DNA of 64,000 nt from Larus michahellis (taxonomy: Eukaryota; Chordata; Aves; Charadriiformes; Laridae). Positions within the stretch are counted from its first letter, which is position 1. Each line of letters begins with the position of its first letter. The notes under the pieces were generated by a model. The model was given only the letters and a program-made list of their open reading frames with translations, made no database searches and was not told the DNA's origin. Below are positions 8,856 through 18,551 of the stretch, piece by piece. The stretch is from assembly GCF_964199755.1 (NCBI RefSeq), contig NC_133906.1, positions 1,364,001 through 1,428,000 of the forward strand. Reading direction: 5' to 3'. Made by a program: the position numbers and the translations under genes.

Positions 8856-11800
8856 TCAGGGCGTCTGTGTGGTGGCATCGGCTGAGCCCGGCCGCCTGCC
8901 TTCCCGCAGCTGCTGGTTGTGAGCTGCGAGCTCCGTGGCGTCCCGCAGCACCTCCTGCAGCAGCGCCCGGTACCGGCGGTCCAGTGCCTCCCTCTGCTCC
9001 TCTGCCAGGCGCTGCTGGTCCTGAAGCACCTGAGGGGACACCTGAGGCTGCCTGGCGTGGCCCTGGCAGCCCAGAGGTGTGTCCCCAGCCCTTCCTGCCC
9101 ACCTGCCTGCAGGCCTGCCTCTCCTGCCAGTGGCTCTGCAGCAAGGCCTCCAGGTCCCACTCGGCCGCCTCCCGCTCCCTCCGGGCCGCTTCCAGGCTCA
9201 GGCCCAGGGTGGCCACCTCCTGTTGCCAGCGAGCCCTGTCCCACTGAAAGGGACAAGGGACAGCGGACAGCTCTGGGGCTGCCCTGGGACAGGAGAGCCT
9301 GGAGCCCACGGTGATGGGCTCTCTTCCCATGCCCACCTCCCCGGTTGCCTCCTGGCCGGGCGCTGCCCCGTCCCCGAGCTCTTGCTGGAGGAGCCGGCAG
9401 TGGTGAGCCCGCAGCCGCTGCCTCTGCGCCTTGGCCAGGGCGTGCTGGACCTCCAGCGACGGGCACGGCTGGCACCAGCACCCTGCCTGGCAGAGAGCAG
9501 AACCGGCTCGGGCAGCCTGGGGACTGCGGGCCCTGGGTGTTGCCCCTGCCCAGGAGCAGCAGCCGGGCACCCAGTGGGCTCCCACTCACCATGTCACCCC
9601 CGGTCAGTGGTGCTTCGTTCGGTGAGGGCTCCTGCCCTGCACTCACCGGGGCCCGCCTGTCCCCTCCCTGGCTGCTGTCACCGGCACCCGCCCCTGGGTG
9701 GGGAGAAGGAAGGAGAATGAGCGTGGCGGGGCCGAAGAAAGCAGGTTAAATGAAGGACTGAGGCCTATCTCAGGCCGACCAAAGCCGTTTCCCACCACGC
9801 AAAGCGACGCTCCGTGCCCACATATCAGCCACCCAGGCGTGGGGCACGTGCCCGTCCCCACGCTCCCCACCTGCCGGCTCCAGGCTGGCACCGGTCAGGG
9901 GCGTTTGGTCCCCAGGCTGATGGCCCAGCACTGCGCTCCCTGCGGAGACCTGGTCCTGTGGGAGCTGGAGGAGACATTACGGAGACCAGGATTCAGGGCT
10001 TCTACTGCGACCGGTAGTTGTCCCTGGATGAGGGAGCTGTGGCTTGACCTGTGCCCACCTTGTCGCTGGGCTGATGCATCTGGCTTGTGCTGAGCTCCTC
10101 GGCTGCTGCCTGCTTCTTCTCCCACCTTTGGCTCTTCAGCACCTGCAAAATGGGTTGGGAGTCCTTGCTGGGGTGCTGAAGACCTCCAAGGACACGTCCC
10201 ACCCCCCAGGCAGGCAGCCCCCAGCCCCTGCCCTCAGTGCTGGACAAGGATGGAGCCCAGACCTCATCCGACCAGGCGAATCGGTGCCGTCCTGGTCCCA
10301 CCTGGTGGCCAGGGGCATTTCCCCACCTGCAGCTCCCGCAGGGCTCTCCGCAGCCGGGCCGCAGCCATCTTCTGCTCGGGGAGGCCATCTCCGGCCAGCA
10401 GCTCCGTCCGCAGCCCTCGGATCTCCCTGCGCCGTGCCGCGACCTCTTGCGCGGGGTCCCAGAGGGTGGCTGAGATGGTCTTGGCCAGGCCCTTCACCCG
10501 CTGGGCCAGCCCCAGCGCCGCTAGCGTCTCTTCTCTGGAGGTGTCTGGGACAGCAGCAAGCCCTGGGCAGGGGCTGCGGGTGTCCGCCAGCACGGGGACA
10601 TCCCGGTGCCTGGCACAGGGTCAGGGCTGACGGGGATGAGCCGGTGTCCGGCTTCCGATGGCTGCAGGTGTCCCCCGGCAGCAGCCAGGGACCGAGTGTC
10701 GAGCGTGGGGCAGGGTAAGGGTGAAACCTCAGGGAAGGGATGCCCCAAAGCAGCGTCCCAGTCCCCGGGGGCTACCTGGCAGCGTCACGCACAGCAGCAG
10801 GAATGTCAGGCTGTTCCCCTCCAGCAGCCGCTCCACGATCCAGGGCAGGCAGCCGGTGTCAGGCGGGAGGTGGCCGGCGACCGATGCCCTGTGTGTGGGG
10901 TGGGAGAGGGATGGGGCTGGGACCCACATGCCCAGGCGGGAGAGCCCGGGGATGGGTTAGCCACACTGGGAGCAAGCCCACAGCCCTGTGGGGTGGCAGC
11001 AACCCCTCGGCTCCCTGTTGGGGTGTCTGTGTCCCTCCTCCATCACCTGCAGGTACTGCAGGGGTGCTGGAGAGGGGACCCGGCTCAGTACATACGGCTC
11101 GGGGCAGGGGCCCACGGCCCCGGGGGACGCCAGGATCCTGAGAGCTGAGCGCTGGCGCCTGCCGCCCTCCAGCTCCCGCTCCACGGTGAGAGTGAAGAGG
11201 CTGCCGGCTCTGGGGAGAGGCCGGAGCATGAGCAGGGCTGCGGCTGTGCCTAGAGCCAGCCCCATGCCCGCTCCTTCCCGATCCTGCAGGACATCGACCT
11301 AATCCCTCACCCCGGCGTGGCCGAGCGCCCGTCTGCGGGGGGCTGCAGCGCCGGGACGGCACCCAGCCCCCAGGCATAGACACTGATGGCAGCCTGGGCA
11401 TCGGGCACAGTGATTTCCATCGCCTCCTCCACCATCCTGGAAGCAAAGGGAGGTAAGAACGAGCGAGGATGGTCGTGTCCACCCACCTCCTGCACACCCG
11501 GGCCCTGTGAAGGATGCCCCTGGCTGGGCACTGTGCTCCCTGCCCGGCCCCACGCTCGGCGTTGGGCTACCAGCCCCCCCCAGGAGTAGCTGCCCCACCA
11601 CGGAGCATCAGGTACCTACAGGCCCAGGGGTGCGACATCCATCACTTGCAGGGCTCGGCCATCAGGATGGAGCAGGTCCCAGGCTTTGTCGTGGGCACCG
11701 ACCTGGAACGGGGCTGTGTTAGGCTGGGGAGGGGGCAGAAAGAGGGGGCTCCTGGCATCCCGCACCCCCCGGGGGCCCCGGTTGCTGGTGGCCATGCACA

Positions 11801-14203
11801 GGAAGGGGCTGGGAAGGGCAAGATCTCAGGGTCACTTCCAGCTTTTCCAGCCCCGGGGTTGGGGAAAGGCAGAGGCCTGGGAACGCCCGAGCCCTTTGTG
11901 GAGCTTGGCAGGTCCCTGGCAGCATCCCAGAGCCAAAGGGCAGGACCCAGCCTGGTGGAAGGAGATGGCATGGCTCCTGTGCCAACCTGGCACACGCTGG
12001 GGGGGACCTCCAGGCCGCAGGGAGCGGTGGCTGGTACCAGAAGCCCACCATGCGGTGGGCAGGGAGGTGTTAGAGGGCTCCCCCGTTCCCACCGTGCTGC
12101 CGGAGCCTGGGAGATGCCCCACGGGCAGCCCAGGCTTCCCACCCCCAGGAAGTCCTGCGAAGAGGTGAGAAAACCTGGGATCTGAAGGTATCCAGCTCAC
12201 AGTCACCTTCTGGCATATGGAACTGGACGCCAGTACTGGGGCACCACATGCCCCTCGGCGCAGCAGGGTCCGGCCAGTGGCAGAGGGGGGACGGGACCCC
12301 CACCCCGGGGCACCCTGGCCAGCCCTGCTCCTGCCCTACCTGGACCAGGCTGACAGTTTGCAGGTGCTGTGCGTCGCTCCCCACGGCTTCCAGCTCTTGG
12401 AAGACGGTGTCGATCACCTGGGGACAAGCTGGTCAAGCTGGGAGCCGTTGGCTCTTGGCGCCCGTGGCTGGTTCTCACACCCAGACCAGCAGGACTGGGG
12501 TCAGTCGGACGACCCGGGAGCCCAGCACCGTGCAGTTGCACTGTCACCTCTCCCCGTCACCTCTACCCTGCCATGTCCTGTGCCCTCACCCGCCAGACGA
12601 TGCTCTGGAATGGCAGCTGGGTCCCGGGGCCATGGGGGGCCCACAGCAGCAGGGACACGCTGTAGCCAAGGGGAAGCAGGGCCAGCTGGGGTCTTGCCAA
12701 CTCCAGGATCTTCTCCTGGTGGGAGAGACGGCGCCAGCAGAGCGGGGATGGTGCGGCACAGCCAGCATGGCACGGCACGGCATGGCATGGCTGGGCCACC
12801 ATGGTGCAGGTGGTCCAGCGCAGAGGGCATTGGCGTGGATCGGTCAGCACAGCACAGGTAGCCCAGTATGGATGGCACGGTGTAGATGCACAGCATGCAG
12901 GGCATGGGTGGCATGGCATGGCATGGGTGGCACGGCATGGCACGGTGGCACACAGCACACCGGAGAGAGCACAGCAGGGGCAGTGGGGCACAGACAGCAC
13001 ATCCCAGCACAGCGGCCACCTCCCAGCAGCCAAGAGGAAAGAGGGAAGGGGTGAGCAACAGCAGCAGAGCCACCCATAGGACCAAGCCCCGCGTCCCCAG
13101 CACTGCCTGTGACACCCGAGGAGCTGGCAGCGGTGCCCAGTCCCTCCAGGACCGCGGCTTGGGCCAGCGTGTCCCTGGCTGGGGACAGGGGTGCAGAAGA
13201 AGGGCCCCCACAATACCTGTCCTGCATCCAAGCGGAAGATGCCATCGACAGTCAAGCAGCTGTCCTGGCGCGGGGGAGGGAGGGTGAAAATATTCAGCAT
13301 TCCCCCATCCCAGTATGACCAGCGCAGGCTAAAGGAGGGGCTGGGCACACTGGGATGGAGATGATGGGGGTGGGGGGACACCCCTTCCCTTCCCCCGCTC
13401 TCCGGTAACCCCCAAAAGCCCCCCACAAGAGAGGGGCCCCTGGGGGTGCAGGGCAGGATCAGCCCAAGACCTCAGCACCCATCTGGGTCCCAAGCACGGC
13501 CGGGGGCTGCAACAGGGCTCCCTGATCCTGTCTGGTTCCCTGGGGACCCTCGTCCCCTCCATGCCCGTGTCCCCATCGCTCTCACCTGGATTTCCTTCCC
13601 AGCAAAGAGAAGCTGCAGAGGGTCGTTGCCGCTGGCCCCCCAGCTTTCCCCCGGCCCTGAAAACACCGAGCGTGGGGTGGTGCGGGGGGTTCATCCCCAC
13701 CTGCCCCAGCTCCGCCTCCCCCCGCAGCCTGGGGCTGGGTCCCAGAGCCTCACACCCTCCCTGAGCCCTCCCGCTATGACCACCGTGCTCAGAGCCACCA
13801 GGGGCGGGGGGGACGCCCCCTCCCCATCGTCCCCGCCTAAGCCAGCCCCACCAGCGTGGCCAATGGTCCTAAGTGCCACCACGGCTGTGGCTGCTGCCCT
13901 GGCCCGTCTCCCCGGTGTGGGGGTTTGGGCTGAAGGCAGGTGTCCCCAGCACCAGCTCTACCTGCTGCCTGGTGGAGTCCCACGGCTGCTCGTACGGAGA
14001 CATCCCGCTCGGCCTGACGGGACATAGGGCAGAGGGGCAACGAGCCGGCTCCTGCTCCACGCACCCGGCGCCAGCCAGGAGCCGGAGCAGCCCCTGGGGA
14101 GCTTGGCAGCGTCCGGCCATGCCGCACCGAAGGCAGGGGGACAGATCCCTCCAAACCGCCCCGTGGTGTCCCCCAGAACGGCACTCACCTCCCCAGCATC
14201 CAT
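8856..14203 (-). CDS. Kinesin-motor-like coiled-coil protein lacking a P-loop
   Basis: Sixteen exons join with every phase correct to about 557 residues. Exons in transcript order: 14203-14189, 14013-13962, 13656-13586, 13264-13217, 12715-12590, 12417-12340, 11702-11620, 11436-11311, 11209-11096, 10888-10776, 10544-10327, 10142-10059, 9955-9871, 9482-9337, 9243-9103, 9029-8856. The first 345 or so residues follow the kinesin motor plan: strand 1 (DVSVRAAVGL), the 'FDxVF...Q' element (VDGIFRLDAGQ, about 52-62), helix and 'GYN' turn (LGYSVSLLLW, about 78-87), the 'EIYNE...DLL' region (WDLLHPDGRAL), 'SLFTLTVEREL' after switch I, and the terminal 'LxxAxRxK' helix (LGLAQRVKGLAKTI). Where a P-loop GQTGSGKT belongs it has APHGPGTQ, and LASPGA stands where DLAGSE belongs. 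From about residue 350 the chain is Glu/Arg/Gln/Leu-rich coiled coil, ending ATTQTP. I cannot assign it to a named KIF family. A mammalian counterpart at this position is not known to me. Confidence 0.75.
12760..12965. repeat. GGCATGGCAC-type minisatellite
   Basis: Imperfect short tandem units of the form (T)GGCAYGGCA(TGG) inside the long fourth intron (12716-13216) of the kinesin-like gene. The open frames that cross it on both strands are products of the repeat, not exons. Confidence 0.8.
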
Positions 14204-14344
14204 GGCCAGCTCAGCACCGACAGCCCCTGAGCTGCTGTTTCAGACAGGGGCGGGGATGGGGTTACACAGGGGGGATCGTGTTCCCCTGCATTATTAATGC
14301 GTGTCGGGCACAGCCATGGGGGCAGAGCCGGGCACGCACTGAGT

Positions 14345-15140
14345 CCATAGAATCATTGAATCACAGAATGTGTAGGGTTGGAGGGGACCTCTAAAGGCCA
14401 TATAGTCCGACCCCCCTGCAGTCAGCAGGGACATCTTCAACTAGATCAGGTTGCTCAGAGCCTCATCCAGCCTGGCCTTGGGGGCTGCTCCGGCTCCTGG
14501 CTGGCTCCGGGTGCATGGGGGAGGAGCCGGCCCGTTGCCCCTCTGCCCTGTGTCCCGTCAGGCCGAGTGGGATGTCTCCGTACGAGCAGCCCATCTCCAG
14601 GGATGGGGTCTCCACCACCTCTCTGGGCAACCTGGGCCAGTGTCTCACCACCCTCAGCAGAAAGAACTTCTTCCTAATGGCTGATCTAACCCTGCCCTGC
14701 TCTAGTTTAAGACATTGCCCCTCGTCCTGTCGCTACATGCCCTTGCCAACAGCCCCTTCCCAGCTTTCCTGGAGCCCCTTCAGGGACTGGAAGGGGCTCT
14801 AAGGTCTCCCCGGAGCCTTCTCTTCTCCAGGCTGAACCCCCCCAGCTCTCTCAGCCTGTTCTCACAGCAGAGGGGCTCCAGCCCTCCCACCATTGCCGGG
14901 GCCTCCTCTGGCCCTGCTCCAACAGCTCCATGTCCTCCTTGTGCTGAGGGCTCCAGAGCTGGACACAGCACTCCAGGTGGGGTCTCAGGAGAGCAGAGTA
15001 GAGGGGGAGAATCCCCTCTCTGGATCTGCTGGCCACGCTTCTTTTGATGCAGCCCAGGATGCGATTGGCCTTCTGGGCTGCGAGCACACATTGTCGGCTC
15101 ATGTCCAACTTTTCATCCACCAGAACCAGCCTGGAGGCAC
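14345..15140 (-). mobile_element. CR1 LINE fragment, inverted
   Basis: A reverse-complement CR1 3' portion of about 800 bp: the tail block ('GGTTGGAGGGGACC', 'AGTCCGACCCC') is followed by the 'TCCACCACCTCTCTGGGCAA' block, then a stretch reading as CR1 3' ORF2 ('CACAGCAGAGGGGCTCCAG', 'GAGAATCCCCTCTCTGGA'). Small internal differences mark it as an old copy. A short segment near 14510-14580 resembles sequence in exon 2 of the neighbouring gene (14000-14080), which is odd and is noted in the findings. Confidence 0.8.
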
Positions 15141-16590
15141 CGTGTTCTAGAGGCTGAGCCCCACTGGGCAAGGAGGCAGCGGGGCTGTGGGAGGCAGGTG
15201 GGTGCTGGGACCCATTCACACCGTGAGCGTGCTGCCCGCTGCAGGAGGGACATCTTTGCAAGCCGGGGACAGGAGATGAGGGACCTCGGACTATCATGAA
15301 GGGTTTTCTAGACACCAGAAGCAACCACAAACCACAGAATCACATTTACTGGAGATCAGTCATACCAAGAAAGCACAAAAGGAAATGCTGAAGCTGAGGA
15401 TCTACATGGTCTGTGAAATGCGGCCTGTGGGAGACAGGAGTGAGGTCCTGGTACAGCTCCTGCCCCTTGCATTTGGACAGGACCAGGCGCAACAAGGAGA
15501 CCCACGTGCGTCCCTCCATCTGCCGCTATTCCCCGTACAGAATGAGGTTACAGCGCTGCTCCTGGCTTTCCAAGCCCCCGCCTGCCCAAACGTCTTCAGG
15601 CTGGACACAAGATATCATCGCACCCAGGGCTCCATCAGGAGCGGAGCACGGGGTGGGTTTGTGCCTCATGTGGGTGCTGCGGAGGGAAAGCAAATCCTCG
15701 GATTGGGAGACACAGGGATTTCTCCTTCCTCATCCATCAGACGGCGGCTGCTGCTCCCCCTTCCCATGGTCCACCCAGCAGCGGGGCCGAGCACCAGCCC
15801 CCGGGCGCAAAAGCAGACACCAGGTGTACACACAGGTCCACGCGGGCCCACACGAGCAGAGCGGTGGCCTTCGCTGGCACCCATCTAACCACCCACGGCG
15901 CTCCCGGGAGCACAGCACCCGGGCGCCACGGCCCCAGCCCTCCCCTCCAGCTGCTCAGGGCTGACGTGGGCCCGCGGCACAAGCCCACACCCCCACCCCT
16001 GTGCCCCGAACAGACCCCAAGCCCATCACAGACCCGCGGATGGACCCTGCACCCTGTTTAGCCCCAGCTCCAGCCTTGGGTTTTTCCAGGCTCCGGTTTC
16101 CCACCCACCGGTTCGTCCAGCCCGTGTTTGCTCACGGGGTGCACGGACACGTGCACAAACAGAATAGAGCGGGGTGACAGAAATTACCCGGGAGCAGATT
16201 TTAATGAGAAGGGAGGACAGACCATGGGGACGAAGCGCCGGGCAGGCGAGCGCTGCCTGCCTACGACCAGACCCCTCCTTCCTCATCCCCGTTTTCCCAC
16301 CCTCGTCCCTTCCCCACCCGCCCACCATGATCCTGCCTTTGATCCTCCCCGTAAGCGTTCCCCTGCTCTCCCTCAGCATCCCGCAATCGATTTTTCTCTT
16401 TACTATGAGACGTTTTCTGAATAACCCAGAATAAACCCGTTTCTTCTTATCAATCAGTTAAACAGTTTCCAGTTAAACCTCTTTGAGGTGACACTTGAGG
16501 GGTTTGTCCACCAGTGCCTTGAGAGCTCGGCTCTTGGTTGCGGTCTCTGCTCCCTCCCGCTCGTTAGCATTTGCGTATAGGGGTGTTTAA
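15141..16590. other. Intergenic, no gene recognised
   Basis: No recognisable exon, RNA gene or repeat. The AT-richer part at 16380-16620 lies at the expected 3' end of CD14 transcription from the other side. Confidence 0.4.
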
Positions 16591-16596
16591 TTTATT
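16591..16596 (-). terminator. CD14: Candidate polyadenylation signal AATAAA, CD14
   Basis: Minus-strand AATAAA about 600 bp after the CD14 stop codon, in an AT-rich patch. It is the first canonical signal I noticed downstream. Confidence 0.4.
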
Positions 16597-17193
16597 CATT
16601 TTCCTGTCTTTTGTGGTTTTTCCCTTATGCCGAATAGCAGTTAAGCAGCCATCCTCACAACCCAGCCGCCCTCACAGCCGTGGCCCAGCCATGGAGAGGT
16701 GGAGGGTCAGCAGAGGCTGCAAGGACGGCCGGGCTGGGAGGGCACAGGGCTACACGGTGGTGGTGGGGCTCGGGGGGGGACGGACACCACCGGACCCCAG
16801 CGAGGCTTGGGGCATCTGAGCACCACCTGCAAATATGATGGAGCCAAACTCCTCGTGTCCGGGGCAGACGGTATCACAGGGCGACGGGTGCACATTGGGG
16901 CTTGGGGAGTTGGAGTTGGCCATTAAGGAAAGCCCCTCTGGGGCGGTGCAGCCCTGGGGCAGAGCACGGCAAGGGGTTTTGCTTGGGGGGGTTTCCCCAA
17001 AACTTGGATGGGCAAAGCCACAGCCACCGTGGGAGAAATGCTGGGGACGGTCCCCTGCTCCTGGGGACACCGAGAGAGCCCCTCACCAGCACTTGGGGGT
17101 CCCGTGAGTCTTCCCACGGAGCTCCTGGCCTTGCAGCCCCCGGGGCTGATCCCCTGCGGGGAAGCACTGGTGGGAAACGGTGGCACAGCCCCT

Positions 17194-18540
17194 TCACACC
17201 CTGCGGCAGGGCCGGAGCAGCCCGGGCCTGGACCTGACCAGGAAGACAGCACCGGCTACGCCGAGCAGGGCAAGGGCAACGCAGACGGGGGCGATCACCG
17301 CGGCACTGTTACACCGCAGAACCGAGACCGGCACGTCCTTCACCAGCCTGCCCCGGTAGCCAGGGGGGGACTGACAGGTGTAGTCCTGGGGCCAGCCCTG
17401 CCCAAGGTGGCCCGTGGCTGCCAGCGCCTGCAGTCCCCCAGCCCCGGAGCACGAACAGTTGTAGGGGTTGCCAGCAGCAGCCACATCCCACAGGTGCTTC
17501 ACCTCGTCCCACGGCAGCTCCGCAATCGAGTTGTTGTCGAGGTGGAGGGTGTCCAACATGGGGAAATTCCTGATGGAGGGAACAGCCCGCAGCATGTTTT
17601 GGCTGAGGAAGAGCTTCTTCAGGGAGCTGAGGGAGATGTCTACAGCACGGAGGTGGTTGCAGCTCATGTCCAGCACTTCTAGGCTGGGAGGCAGAGGTGT
17701 GAGGACTTCATCCAAGCCAGTGGCAGACAAGTTAAAGATCTGGAGGGCCACTGGCCACTGGCAGGAGGAGGATGGGTCTGCCGTGAGCTTGTTCTGGCTG
17801 AGATCTAGATGCTGAAGCTCAGGCAGCAGCCGCACACTTTCGCACACGCGGTGGTAGGATGTCAGGTTGTTGCCTTGCAGACTCAGCACCTGGAGCTGAG
17901 GGAAAGCCCCGCTGCAGAAGGCGGACGCCAAGCTCTCATCCCCCAGGCTGTTTTGTGCCAAGTCCAGGAAGAGCAGAGCTCTGAACACCCTCCCGATGCC
18001 ACAAGGCAGGCTGGTGACGTGGGAACCAGTGACAGACAGCTCCTGCAGGGTCCCCAGCCAGCTGCTCAGGCTGGAGAAGTCCTGCTGGTGGCCCGTCAGC
18101 AGGGCAGATGTCACGTTGTGGAAGCGCAGGGACAAGATGGGCAAGTCCTTGTTGGCCATTTCCTCCCAGTTGCCTCTCCCTTTGAAAATGCAGCTCTCAA
18201 ACACCAGCTCCCGCACCTGAGTGTAGGAGAAGAACTTCAGGACCCGGGCAAGGAGTATCTCAGGCACCAGGAGATCCCTAAAAATTATTTTTCTGATGAG
18301 AAGGGAGCCCAGCGTTTCAATGGAGGAGGGGTCCAGATCGCTGATGGGGAAGGCTACGTATCTCTCCAGCTCTCCCCCCTGAAACTCCACGACAGAGGCT
18401 GCGAGGCACTGGATGATGCTGCTTACAGTTTCCTGGGACAGGTGGTAGCACACACAGTACTCCTGAGTGCGATTGAAGAAACACCTGCCTTCTGCCTCCA
18501 AAAACCCCAGCCCCAGGAGGAGGAGAACAGCCACGTTCAT
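17194..18540 (-). CDS. CD14: CD14, LPS co-receptor with a transmembrane C terminus
   Basis: One coding exon of 448 residues from ATG at 18540. A longer in-frame extension upstream is not used: a splice acceptor (TCGTTTCTAG) ends at 18551, nine bases before the start, so the leader is spliced as in other CD14 genes. A signal peptide (MNVAVLLLLGLGFLEAEG) is followed by a cysteine-rich N-terminal pocket (CFFNRTQEYCVCYH) and leucine-rich repeats from about residue 80 to 370 (LFLDLAQNSL, LQVLSLQGNNL, LQHLDLSQNKL, LEVLDMSCNHL, LKKLFLSQNML, LDTLHLDNNSI). A cysteine cap follows (NPYNCSCSG...DYTCQSP). Near residues 420-440 comes a hydrophobic helix (AAVIAPVCVALALLGVAGAV) and a short basic tail. Mammalian CD14 is GPI-anchored; a true transmembrane helix is the avian form, reported in chicken. 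CD14 binds LPS and passes it to TLR4/MD-2. Confidence 0.93.
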   Translation of the reverse strand: MNVAVLLLLGLGFLEAEGRCFFNRTQEYCVCYHLSQETVSSIIQCLAASVVEFQGGELERYVAFPISDLDPSSIETLGSLLIRKIIFRDLLVPEILLARVLKFFSYTQVRELVFESCIFKGRGNWEEMANKDLPILSLRFHNVTSALLTGHQQDFSSLSSWLGTLQELSVTGSHVTSLPCGIGRVFRALLFLDLAQNSLGDESLASAFCSGAFPQLQVLSLQGNNLTSYHRVCESVRLLPELQHLDLSQNKLTADPSSSCQWPVALQIFNLSATGLDEVLTPLPPSLEVLDMSCNHLRAVDISLSSLKKLFLSQNMLRAVPSIRNFPMLDTLHLDNNSIAELPWDEVKHLWDVAAAGNPYNCSCSGAGGLQALAATGHLGQGWPQDYTCQSPPGYRGRLVKDVPVSVLRCNSAAVIAPVCVALALLGVAGAVFLVRSRPGLLRPCRRV

Positions 18541-18551
18541 GGTGAACAACC

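Noticed and set aside
12760-12965. CRISPR-like short repeats
   Set aside because: A vertebrate minisatellite with no constant spacer structure.
13080-13180. Possible extra kinesin-like exon (DTLAQAAVLEGLGTAAS...)
   Set aside because: Including it breaks the phase between exons 4 and 5. Direct joining of those exons reproduces the kinesin pattern DAGQ-EKILELA.
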